From positions 1 through 15,521 of the forward strand of contig JACZWN010000062.1 of assembly GCA_022572105.1 (NCBI GenBank): DNA of 15,521 nucleotides. The letters run 5' to 3'. This DNA is from Pseudomonadota bacterium (GTDB taxonomy: Bacteria; Pseudomonadota; Alphaproteobacteria; Kiloniellales; J153). Both the position numbers and the translations under genes were made by a program. Below are positions 6,731 to 15,521 of the stretch, piece by piece; position 1 is the stretch's first letter; each line of letters starts with the position of its first letter. A model generated the notes under the pieces. That model was given only the letters and a program-made list of their open reading frames with translations, ran no database searches and was not told the DNA's origin.

Positions 6731-7590
6731 GTCGTCTCCTCGAGGCCGGCCATGTAGTCCATGTAATGCGCGCGCAGCTTGGCGAACAGGATTCCCGGGT
6801 GGCCGTTGCCGACCGGCGTGTCGTCGATGCGCGTGACCGGCAGCGCGAAGGAGGTGCTTGAGGTGAGAAAGGCCTCGCGCGCCGCCTTCGCCTCGTCGAT
6901 GGTGAAGGCGCGCTCCTCGAAGCCGTAGCCCGCCTTCCGGATCAGCTCGATCAGGGCCAGCCGCGTGATGCCGTTGAGGATCGCGTGGCTGGCATCGCGG
7001 GTCACCACCTTGCCCTCGGCGGTGACGATCCAGGCGTTGGTCGAGCTGCCCTCGGTGATCCGGCCCTCCGCATCGACCTGCCAGGCCTCGTAGGCGCCGG
7101 CCTCGGCCGCCTGCTGCTTGGCCAGCACGTTGGGCAACAGCGAGGTCGACTTGATGTCGCAGCGCTGCCAGCGGATGTCGGCCACCGTGATCACCTTGAG
7201 CCCCTCGCTCAGCATCTTTTCGCTGTGCGGCTTGGTCTGGCGCGTGGTCATGACCAGCGCCGGCTGGGCGCGCTCCGGGAACTTGTGATCGCGCGGCGCC
7301 ACGCCACGGGTGACTTGCATGTAGAGGAAGCCGTGGCTCAAATCGTTGCGCCGCATCAGCTCGTGCGAGACCAGCTTCAAGGCCGCGCGCGACATGGGCA
7401 TGGGAATGCGCAGCTCCCCGAGCGAGCGCTCGAGCCGGTCCAGGTGCGGCCCCTCGTCCACCAGGATGCCCTTGTAGACCGGGACCACCTCGTAGACGCC
7501 GTCGGCGAACTGGTAGCCGCGGTCTTCGATATGCACCGCGGCTTGACCGTGCGGCAGATAGCGGCCGTTGACGTAGGCGTGACGGGGCAT
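6727..7590 (-). CDS. dat: D-amino acid (D-alanine) aminotransferase, class IV PLP enzyme
   Basis: A 287-residue fold-type IV PLP aminotransferase, which moves the amino group between D-amino acids (typically D-alanine) and 2-oxoglutarate. K147 in IKSTSLLPNVLAK is the expected Schiff-base lysine, and E180 in EGSSTNAWIV is the glutamate that contacts the pyridine nitrogen. TRGVAPRDHKFP (residues 94-105) matches the carboxylate-trap Arg and His of D-amino acid transaminases rather than branched-chain enzymes, which supports the D-specific call. AGGAGGTG at 7600-7607 precedes ATG 7590 by 9 bases. It starts 26 bases after trkA and overlaps the HAD gene by 4 bases. Presence of this gene between trkA and hfq recurs in alphaproteobacterial Ntr clusters. 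4-Amino-4-deoxychorismate lyase is a related but less fitting option. Confidence 0.88.
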   Translation of the reverse strand: MPRHAYVNGRYLPHGQAAVHIEDRGYQFADGVYEVVPVYKGILVDEGPHLDRLERSLGELRIPMPMSRAALKLVSHELMRRNDLSHGFLYMQVTRGVAPRDHKFPERAQPALVMTTRQTKPHSEKMLSEGLKVITVADIRWQRCDIKSTSLLPNVLAKQQAAEAGAYEAWQVDAEGRITEGSSTNAWIVTAEGKVVTRDASHAILNGITRLALIELIRKAGYGFEERAFTIDEAKAAREAFLTSSTSFALPVTRIDDTPVGNGHPGILFAKLRAHYMDYMAGLEETT

Positions 7591-7616
7591 GCCTTACAAC
7601 ACCTCCTGTAAATCGA

Positions 7617-8993
7617 TCAGAAGAACTCCAGCTTGACCGCGAACAGCTTCTCGATCTTCTTGACCGCCGCGGTCGCGGCGAAGATCACCACCAGGTCGTT
7701 GGCGCGAACCACGGTATCGCCGCGCGGGATGATGACCTCGTCGCCGCGCACGATGGCGCCCACGATGACGCCGTCCGGCAGGTCCGCCTCGCGGATCGGA
7801 ACCCCCACCAGGCTCGAGGTCTCAAGCGCCTCGGCCTCGATCACCTCGCCGAAGCCCTCCGGGATCGAATGGACCGAGCGAATCCGCCCGCGGCGCACGT
7901 GCTGGAGTATGGTCGACACCGTGATCGCTCGGGGGCTGACCACGGCATCGATCCCGAGCGGCCCGACGAGCGCCGCGTAGGAGGTCTTGTTGATCAGGGT
8001 CACGGCGCGCTGGCAGCCGTAGCGCTTGGCCAAGAGCGAAGTCAGGATGTTGACCTCGTCGTCGTTGGACACCGCCACCACGGTCTCGGCCAGGTTCGCG
8101 TTGGCCTCCTCGAGAATTTCCGCGTCGAGCGCGTTGCCGTGGATCACGACCGCGCGATCGAGCGCCTGGGCGGCGGTCTCGGCGCGCGCCTTGTCGATCT
8201 CGATCAGCTTAAGCGAGACCTGGGGATGGCTCTTCTCGATCGCGCTCGCGAGGTTCAGGCCGATATTGCCGGCGCCGACGATGATGATCCGGCGCGCCTC
8301 CGTCTCCTCGTGCCCGAAGGTCGCCATGGAGCGCGCCACATGGGTCGTTTCGGACACGAAATAGACGTCGTCGCCGGCCAGAAGCACGTCCTCCGGCCGC
8401 GGCACGATGCCCTGGCCGTCGCGCCAGATCCCGACCACGACGATATGCAGATCGGGAAACAGCGCGGTCAGCTCGCGCAGCGGCGTATCCAGGATCGGCG
8501 TCTCCGGGGTGCAGTGCACGCCGATCAGACTGACCTTGCCGTTGGCGAGCGGATGCACGTCGAACGCGCCCGGAATTTCGAGACGCCGCTCGATCGCCTT
8601 GGCGACCTCGATCTCCGGCGAGATGATCACGTCGATCGGCATGTGGTCGCGGCTGAACAGGTCCGCCCACATGGGGTCCAGATAGCTGTGGTGCCGGATC
8701 CGGGCGATCTTGGTCGGCACGTCGAAGATCGAATGGCAGATCTGACAGGCCACCATATTGACCTCGTCGGCGTAGGTGACCGCGATGATCATGTCGGCGT
8801 CCGCGGCGCCGGCCTGCTCGAGGATGTCGGGATGCGAGGCGAAACCGACCAGGCCCTTGACGTCGAGCAACTCGGTCACTTTCCCGACCAGTTCCGGCGA
8901 CTGGTCGACGACCGTGATGTCGGCGTTCTCGGTGGACAGATAGCGGGCTATGTTGAAGCCGACCTGCCCGGCGCCGCAAATGATGACCTGCAT
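7617..8993 (-). CDS. trkA: Trk system potassium uptake regulator TrkA
   Basis: A 458-residue peripheral membrane protein that gates the TrkH/TrkG potassium channel by binding NAD(H) or ATP. It is a tandem of two RCK units: N-domain 1 starts MQVIICGAGQVG (GAGQVG at 7-12, acidic residue D30 ending beta-2), a first RCK_C lies at about 140-220, N-domain 2 has VGAGNIG at 239-245, and a second RCK_C covers about 370-455. Full length and both nucleotide motifs are intact. ATG 8993 matches the family start, but no good ribosome site precedes it. The 35-base gap back to ntrX consists largely of a repeated 13-mer, so translation may depend on ntrX. Its place just after ntrYX is conserved in alphaproteobacteria. 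The channel subunit itself is not in the window. Confidence 0.95.
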   Translation of the reverse strand: MQVIICGAGQVGFNIARYLSTENADITVVDQSPELVGKVTELLDVKGLVGFASHPDILEQAGAADADMIIAVTYADEVNMVACQICHSIFDVPTKIARIRHHSYLDPMWADLFSRDHMPIDVIISPEIEVAKAIERRLEIPGAFDVHPLANGKVSLIGVHCTPETPILDTPLRELTALFPDLHIVVVGIWRDGQGIVPRPEDVLLAGDDVYFVSETTHVARSMATFGHEETEARRIIIVGAGNIGLNLASAIEKSHPQVSLKLIEIDKARAETAAQALDRAVVIHGNALDAEILEEANANLAETVVAVSNDDEVNILTSLLAKRYGCQRAVTLINKTSYAALVGPLGIDAVVSPRAITVSTILQHVRRGRIRSVHSIPEGFGEVIEAEALETSSLVGVPIREADLPDGVIVGAIVRGDEVIIPRGDTVVRANDLVVIFAATAAVKKIEKLFAVKLEFF

Positions 8994-9000
8994 GTCGGGA

Positions 9001-9028
9001 ACCGAATCGCTCTAGACCGAATCGCTCT
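9001..9028. repeat. Two 13-bp direct repeats filling the ntrX-trkA gap
   Basis: The plus strand reads accgaatcgctct at 9001-9013 and again at 9016-9028, with a 2-base spacer, so the period is 15. The second copy ends one base before the ntrX stop codon (9029-9031). Together the copies make up 26 of the 35 bases between ntrX and trkA. Confidence 0.9.
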
Positions 9029-10420
9029 TTACTGCCGCTCGGGCGCGGAGATGCCGAGGGATCGCAGCTTGCGGTGCAAGGCCGAACGCTCCATGCCGAC
9101 GAAGCCCGCCGTGCGCGAGATGTTGCCGCCGAAACGCATGACCTGAGCCTCCAGGTATTGCCGTTCGAAGACTCCGCGCGCCTCGCGCAGCGGCAGGGCC
9201 ATCATTTCCGCGCCGGCCTCGCCGTCCGGGCCGGACGGGGCGATCGAGCCGATGTCCGGCGGCAGCATTTCGGAGCACACCAGATCCTCGTAACCGCCGG
9301 GCGACATGATCAGGATCCAGTCGATGACGTTGCGCAGTTGGCGCACGTTCCCGGGCCAGTCATAGGCCTGAAGCGTGGCGATGGCGTCCTCGCCGATGCG
9401 TCGGAGCGGCAGTCCCGCCACCTCGGCGGCGCGCGCCATGAAATGTCGGATCAGCGCCGGGATATCCTCGCGGCGATGGCTGAGCGCCGGCACCCGCAGC
9501 GGCACCACGCTCAGGCGGTAGAACAGGTCCTCGCGGAAGCGCCCTTCCGCGATGCGCTTGGCGAGATCGCGATTGGTCGAGGCGATCACCCGGACATCGA
9601 CCTCGACGTGCCGGTCGCCGCCGATGCGCGCGAAGCTCTGGTCCTGGAGCACGCGCACGATTTTACCCTGCGTCTCGCGCGGCATGTCCGCGACCTCGTC
9701 GAGCAGGAGGGTGCCGCCGTCGGCCCGCTCGAAGGTGCCGGTCCTGCCCGGGGCACCGGGGCCATCGATACCGGCTTCGCAGCCGAACAGCTCGAGCTCC
9801 AGCCGTTCCGGATTCATGGTCGCGCAGTTGAGCACCACGAAGGGTCCCGAGGCGCGCTTCGACTGCTCGTGCAGGACGCGGGCGACGACCTCCTTGCCGG
9901 TGCCGGCCGGTCCGGTGATGAGCACCCGGCTACCGGTCGGCGCGACCTTGCCGATCGCCTGGCGCAGTTGATTGATCGGCGCCGAGTTCCCGATCAGTTC
10001 GGTCTCCGGCCCGACCCGCACCCGCAGCTCCTCGTTCTCCTGGCGCAGCTTGGCGGCCTCTATCGCCCGTTCGACGACCAGGATGAGGCGGTCGGCCTTG
10101 AAGGGTTTCTCGACGAAATCGTAGGCGCCCAGCTTGATCGCCCTGACCGCGGTCTCGATCGTTCCGTGGCCACTGATTACCACCACGGGAACCGTCGGGT
10201 GCTCGCGCTGGATCGTGTTCAGGACCTCGAGGCCATCGAGCCGGCTGTTCTGCAGCCAGATATCGAGGATCACCAGGCCCGGTCGGCGGGTCGCGAGCGC
10301 TTCCAAGGTGGCGTCGCTGTCGGCCGCCTCTCGGGTGCCGTGGCCTTCATCGCGCAGGATGCCGGCAATCAGCATCCTAATGTCGGCCTCGTCGTCTACG
10401 ATCAGAATGTCACGCGCCAT
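9029..10420 (-). CDS. ntrX: Nitrogen/redox response regulator NtrX
   Basis: A 463-residue NtrC-family response regulator, the partner of the NtrY kinase. The receiver spans about 1-120, with acid pair D9/D10, phospho-acceptor D53, S83 and K105. The AAA+ domain (about 142-375) has Walker A GPAGTGKE (170-177), Walker B LLLDEV (238-243), sensor STNRD and the arginine-finger stretch FREDLFYRL. A Fis-type helix-turn-helix lies at about 432-454. The loop that should read GAFTGA, between LELELFG and GTFERADGG, reads CEAGIDGPGAPGRT, so it probably does not remodel sigma-54 polymerase the usual way. ATG 10420 overlaps the ntrY end by 11 bases, implying coupling. Known NtrX proteins affect nitrogen, redox and cell-cycle genes in other alphaproteobacteria; targets here are unknown. 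Confidence 0.95.
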   Translation of the reverse strand: MARDILIVDDEADIRMLIAGILRDEGHGTREAADSDATLEALATRRPGLVILDIWLQNSRLDGLEVLNTIQREHPTVPVVVISGHGTIETAVRAIKLGAYDFVEKPFKADRLILVVERAIEAAKLRQENEELRVRVGPETELIGNSAPINQLRQAIGKVAPTGSRVLITGPAGTGKEVVARVLHEQSKRASGPFVVLNCATMNPERLELELFGCEAGIDGPGAPGRTGTFERADGGTLLLDEVADMPRETQGKIVRVLQDQSFARIGGDRHVEVDVRVIASTNRDLAKRIAEGRFREDLFYRLSVVPLRVPALSHRREDIPALIRHFMARAAEVAGLPLRRIGEDAIATLQAYDWPGNVRQLRNVIDWILIMSPGGYEDLVCSEMLPPDIGSIAPSGPDGEAGAEMMALPLREARGVFERQYLEAQVMRFGGNISRTAGFVGMERSALHRKLRSLGISAPERQ

Positions 10421-12716
10421 GGACCTCGGCTTTCGGTTTGACGTCGGCCTGCGCCGGCGCGGCCGATTCGGCCTGCTCGTCCGGCAAAGGGAATATCAGA
10501 CGGATGCGGGCACCGCCAGACGGAGAATCCTCCAGGGTCAGATCGCCGCCGTGGTCCTCCATGATCTTCTTCACGATCGCCAGGCCCAGCCCGGTGCCTT
10601 GGTCGCGCGCCGTGACGTAAGGCTCGGTCAAACGGTGCCGGTTCACTTTCGGCAAGCCGCGGCCGTTGTCCTCGACCTCGATGGCCCTGAGCGCTTCGGT
10701 GTCGATCATGCGCACGGTGATGCGACCCGGCGGCGGCGCCTCGGAACCCGCGGGCCGGCGCGCCTGGATCGCGTCGACCGCATTTTGCAACAGGTTGGTC
10801 AGCGCCCGGCCGATCTGTTCGCCGTCACAGGCGGCGATCACCGGATGGTCCGGGTGCTCGAACCCGAAGCCGACATCGGCGTGAGCGCCGCGCTGCAGGA
10901 ACATGGCCTCTTCGATCAACCGCGTCAGATCCTCGTCCGCCATCACCGGCGCGGGCATGCGCGCGAAGGCGGTGAATTCGTCGACCATGCGCCCGATATC
11001 ACCGACGTGGCGGACGATGATGTCCGTGCAGGTACGGAAGGTCTCCGGGTCGGTCTTGATCTGGCCCAGGTACTTGCGTTGCAAGCGCTCGGCCGCGAGT
11101 TGGATCGGCGTCAGAGGGTTCTTGATCTCGTGGGCGATGCGCCGGGCCACGTCCGCCCAGGCCGCCTTGCGCTGCGCCGAAAGCAGCTCGGTGATGTCGT
11201 CGAAGGTGACGACGAAGCCGACGATCTTCTTCCGGTCGAGTTCGGCGGCGATGCGCACGAGCAGGTGGCGCGCGGTTCCATCGACGCCCGAGAGCACGAT
11301 CGTACGCTCGCTGCGCCGGCGCGGGCGGCGGCGCGCTTCGACCAGCAGCTCGGCCATTTCGGGCACGGCCTCGGTTAGTTTTCGGCCCCGAAGCTGGTCC
11401 GGCTCCATGGACAGAAGCGCACAGGCCGAACGGTTCGGCAGCGTAATCTCTCCGGCCTTGTCGAGGCCGATGACCCCGGCCGAAACGCCGCCCAGCACGG
11501 CTTCGATGAACCGGTTGCGGTAATCGAGCTCGCGGTTCGCCTTGAGCAGCTCCTCTTGTTGGCTTTGCAATTCGCCGGTCATGCGGTTGAACGCCTGGGA
11601 CAAGGTTCCGATCTCGTCGGGGCTGTCGCCCACCTCGACCCGGGCGCTGAGGTCGCCCGAGCCGATCCGCTCGGCGGCGAGGATCAGCTTGCCGATCGGC
11701 CGGGTCAGGTTGTTGGCGAAGGCGAGGCCGACCCAGACGGCAGCCAGCAGAAGCATGAGCGCGACCACGACGAAGATCAGGGCGAAGGTGACCTGGAGAT
11801 AGGAACGCTTGCCCTCCAGTTCCTCGTAAAGACGCGCGGCGTTATTGGTGGTGTCGATATGCGAGAGCACCCGAGGATCGATCAGCCGCCCGACGTAGAG
11901 GTACGCGTTGGTAAAGCGGTCGAGGCGCAACAGCGCGCGCACCCGGTCTTCGGTGTCGGCCGTCATGATGACGACCTCGCCGTCCTGGGCCTGCTTGAGC
12001 GCCCAATCGGGAATCTGCGGGTCGAAGTCGAGCAGCAGGCTATACCCGGCCCGTCCGAGGATCCGCCCGGCGCCGTCGAACACGATAGCCTCGGTCAACG
12101 AGCGCACGCGCACCTGGGCGGCCAGGGCCTGGTTGAAGCGATAGGGGTTGAGGACCAGAGATACGCCCCGGCGGTTGAGGTCCTGCGCCATGGCCAAGGC
12201 GTCGGAGCTGATCGACCGGCGGTGCTCCTCCAGGTAGGCCTGGGCCACCACGAAGGATTCCTTGACCGCGGTGCGCACCCGGTCGCTGAACCAGCCTTGC
12301 AGTCCGAAATCGAACAGCAGAACCGAGAAGGTCGCGACCACGATGGTCGGCGTGACCGCGACCAGACTGAACAGGCCGACCAGGCGCACATGCAGCTGGG
12401 CGCCGGCCAGGCCCCTCCTGTGCTCGACCCAGAGGATCACCAGACGCCGCGCGATCAGGGCGCCTAGGCCGAGCAGCAAAATCAGGTCCAGATTGAGCAG
12501 CAGAAGGATCGACTGGGTATCCAGGACCACGGGCAGTTTGCCGGTCATGGCCGCGAAGGTCACCGTGCCCGCGCCGACCGTCGCGACGAGCAGCGCGACC
12601 GCCAGCTTGCGCTCGAGGTTGACCCGATGCGCCCAGACGGCGACGCGCCGATAGCGCCCTTGGGGCAGGCTCCCAGGGATCTGTGCGCCCAGCTTCACCT
12701 CGCTCGGCGTGCTCAT
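10410..12716 (-). CDS. ntrY: Membrane sensor histidine kinase NtrY
   Basis: A 768-residue integral-membrane histidine kinase that phosphorylates NtrX. Numbered from ATG 12716, transmembrane segments lie near 38-57, 67-88, 111-136 and 308-333; the third and fourth bracket a periplasmic sensing region of about 170 residues. A HAMP linker (about 334-388), a PAS domain (about 398-510), the H-box RRIAHEIKNPLTP (H529), the N-box NLLQNAVDAI, G1 DNGRGLP and G2 GTGLGLAIV follow in normal order. The C-terminus is a short charged tail. The frame is open to a GTG at 12785, which would add 23 residues made mostly of repeated LQQA units. I prefer ATG 12716 because those residues come from a tandem DNA repeat and neither start has a strong ribosome site. 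It follows ntrC and overlaps ntrX. Confidence 0.92.
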   Translation of the reverse strand: MSTPSEVKLGAQIPGSLPQGRYRRVAVWAHRVNLERKLAVALLVATVGAGTVTFAAMTGKLPVVLDTQSILLLLNLDLILLLGLGALIARRLVILWVEHRRGLAGAQLHVRLVGLFSLVAVTPTIVVATFSVLLFDFGLQGWFSDRVRTAVKESFVVAQAYLEEHRRSISSDALAMAQDLNRRGVSLVLNPYRFNQALAAQVRVRSLTEAIVFDGAGRILGRAGYSLLLDFDPQIPDWALKQAQDGEVVIMTADTEDRVRALLRLDRFTNAYLYVGRLIDPRVLSHIDTTNNAARLYEELEGKRSYLQVTFALIFVVVALMLLLAAVWVGLAFANNLTRPIGKLILAAERIGSGDLSARVEVGDSPDEIGTLSQAFNRMTGELQSQQEELLKANRELDYRNRFIEAVLGGVSAGVIGLDKAGEITLPNRSACALLSMEPDQLRGRKLTEAVPEMAELLVEARRRPRRRSERTIVLSGVDGTARHLLVRIAAELDRKKIVGFVVTFDDITELLSAQRKAAWADVARRIAHEIKNPLTPIQLAAERLQRKYLGQIKTDPETFRTCTDIIVRHVGDIGRMVDEFTAFARMPAPVMADEDLTRLIEEAMFLQRGAHADVGFGFEHPDHPVIAACDGEQIGRALTNLLQNAVDAIQARRPAGSEAPPPGRITVRMIDTEALRAIEVEDNGRGLPKVNRHRLTEPYVTARDQGTGLGLAIVKKIMEDHGGDLTLEDSPSGGARIRLIFPLPDEQAESAAPAQADVKPKAEVHGA

Positions 12717-12737
12717 ACCGGTCTCTGCGCCCCCAGT

Positions 12738-12782
12738 CTGTTGCAGACGTGCCTGTTGCAGACCTGCCTGTTGTAGATTTGC
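12738..12782. repeat. Three tandem 15-bp repeats between ntrC and ntrY
   Basis: Plus-strand units are ctgttgcagacgtgc (12738-12752), ctgttgcagacctgc (12753-12767) and ctgttgtagatttgc (12768-12782). The first two differ by one base; the third has drifted further. On the minus strand, in the frame of the longer ntrY reading, they encode LQQAR/LQQAG-like pentapeptides, so a repeat number change would keep the frame. Confidence 0.9.
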
Positions 12783-12815
12783 CACAGTCTATCGTGCAAT
12801 TTTGCCACAGTCTAT
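12778..12815. repeat. 15-bp exact direct repeat, 23-bp period, in the ntrC-ntrY gap
   Basis: The plus strand has tttgccacagtctat at 12778-12792 and again at 12801-12815, separated by 8 bases. The first copy overlaps the last unit of the adjacent 15-bp tandem array. The pair lies 18 bases after the ntrC stop on the coding strand. Spacing near two helical turns would suit a protein-binding site, though it may be slippage-derived. Confidence 0.85.
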
Positions 12816-12832
12816 GGTCGAAGTGTGTCCGG

Positions 12833-14277
<1,445 letters not shown>

Positions 14278-14281
<4 letters not shown>

Positions 14282-15521
14282 CGCTCGGCCGCCTCTCCGG
14301 GCGCCCCGGCGAGCTCCCCAGGGGACGTGTCTCGGGGCGCTTCGGGGGGCGCATCGGGGGGCGCCACGGGCAGCATCATGCGCACCACGGTGCGGCGCGG
14401 CGCGCCGTCGAACTCGATGACGCCGCCGTGATCGCCGACGATCTTGGCGACCAGCGCCAGGCCCAAACCCTTGCCGCCCACCTTGGTGGTCACGAAGGGA
14501 TCGAAGATGTGGTCGCGCAGGTCCTCCGGGATGCCGGGACCGTTGTCCTGGACGCTGATGGCGAGCGGCAGCTCGACCCGGCTGTCGAGCCCGGGCACGG
14601 CCAGGCGCACGCCCTGCTGGTAGCGGGTCGAAAGCACGATCTCGCCACCCTCCTCCGGCACCGCCTCGGCGGCGTTCTTGACCAGATTGAGGAGCGCCTG
14701 GACGAGCAGGTCGCGCTTGCCGTAGACCGGCGGCAGCGAGGGGTCGTAGCGCTCGATGAAACGCACGTGGCGGGCAAAGCCGCTCTGGGCCAGCTTGCGG
14801 ACGCGCTCCAGGACCTCGTGGATGTTGACCGGCCCGCGCGCCAGGGGCCGCTCGTCGGAGAACATCTCCATGCGGTCGACGAGCGCCACGATCCGGTCCG
14901 TCTCCTCGCAAATCAGCCGGGTCAGCTCCCGGTCGCCGGCCCCGGCGTTGCGTTCGAGGAGCTGGGCCGCGCCGCGGATGCCGGAGAGCGGGTTCTTGAC
15001 CTCGTGCGCCAGCATCGCCGCCATGGCGGTGACCGAGCGCGCGGCGTTGCGGTGGATCAGCTGATCGTCGATCTTGCGCGCGGTCGAGCGCTCCTGGAGG
15101 GAAACCACGACGCTGCCCGCCGGCTCGGGCATGGCGGAGACGCCGAGCGAGACGAAGTGGGTGCCGATCCTGGGCGTTTCGATCGTGATGCCGAATTCCG
15201 ACACCGAATGGCCGCCTTGTCTGACCTGCTCGACCAGGCCGAGGACCGGGCTGTCCGGCGGCAGCAACCGCGCGAGCGGGCGCCCGGCGAGCGCCGCAAG
15301 CGCCTGGCCGAGCTGCCAGTCGGTTGCCGTGCCGAACTCGCGCTGCGGCAGCGCCGCGCTCTTCGCCGTATCGATCTTCGCGAGCGCACGCTGCTCGCGC
15401 AACTTCTGCCGTTCCTTGCGCACCTTCGCGAACGGATCGGGCGCCAGCCGGTCCGCATACGGCGCACGGGCGAGATCGGCTTCCCGGTACCACAGCAGCA
15501 CGCCGTCGATGTCCGAGTCGC
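14278..15521 (-). CDS. ntrB: Nitrogen sensor histidine kinase NtrB, N-terminus atypical and cut by window edge
   Basis: A soluble histidine kinase/phosphatase controlled by PII that sets NtrC phosphorylation. Numbering from GTG 15501: the end of a PAS domain (GRPLARLLPPDSP, then VSEFGITIETPRIG) lies at about 73-140, the H-box is MAAMLAHEVKNPLSG with H166, the N-box is LLNLVKNAAEAV, G1 is DNGPGIP near 319-325, and G2 is GGKGLGLAL. A Pro/Ala-rich tail of about 30 residues ends it. The stop overlaps ntrC (ATGA). The first roughly 70 residues do not look like the first half of an NtrB PAS domain: they are charged and Ala/Lys/Arg-rich, the frame stays open to the edge, and 12 of 16 alanines use GCG. 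GTG 15501 is not a credible start. The kinase core is certain; the N-terminus is not. Confidence 0.9.

Noticed and set aside
12738..12815. Possible CRISPR array
   Set aside because: Units are 15 bp, adjacent or with only an 8-base spacer, and too few; no cas gene is present.
14282..15493. Continuation of the ntrC frame far upstream, giving an 886-residue fusion
   Set aside because: The upstream part is out-of-frame ntrB and reads as Arg/Gly/Ala-rich nonsense; NtrC homology starts at ATG 14281 with a good ribosome site.

Overview
The window is GC-rich DNA packed with genes, and every supported gene lies on the minus strand. Gene content and order point to an alphaproteobacterium, most likely of the Rhodospirillales type. 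The run ntrB-ntrC-ntrY-ntrX-trkA-D-amino acid transaminase-hfq-hflX is the conserved alphaproteobacterial nitrogen-regulation block, and the Hfq, GroES and TrkA sequences read as alphaproteobacterial. No gene-free stretch exceeds 300 bases; the largest is the 173-base hfq leader. I see no tRNA, rRNA, CRISPR array, transposase or prophage gene.

Layout in the direction of transcription (right to left). At 15521-12716 are the NtrB kinase (cut by the window edge and with an unusual N-terminus) and the NtrC sigma-54 activator, overlapping as ATGA, then a short gap full of small direct repeats. The membrane kinase NtrY and its response regulator NtrX follow, overlapping by 11 bases. NtrX keeps its AAA+ ATPase residues but has lost the GAFTGA sigma-54 contact loop that NtrC has. 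After a gap made almost entirely of two copies of a 13-base repeat come the potassium-uptake regulator TrkA, a D-amino acid transaminase and a HAD phosphatase coupled by a GTGA overlap. Next is an AT-rich, hairpin-containing leader, then hfq and hflX (which has only a TTG start).

After hflX the context changes to a lone groES (no groEL beside it), an inositol-monophosphatase-family gene, a large FAD-dependent dimethylglycine/sarcosine dehydrogenase-like enzyme with a GcvT folate domain, and the first 147 codons of alanine dehydrogenase.

How the genes work together: NtrBC and NtrYX sense nitrogen or redox state and set transcription. TrkA ties potassium uptake to NAD(H). Hfq acts on small RNAs and mRNAs, and HflX rescues ribosomes. 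The transaminase, the N-methylglycine-type dehydrogenase and alanine dehydrogenase move amino groups and one-carbon units. I found no clear new multi-gene system. The best leads are the unusual NtrB N-terminus at the window edge, the non-GAFTGA NtrX, the three clusters of short direct repeats at Ntr gene junctions, and the irregular hflX start.
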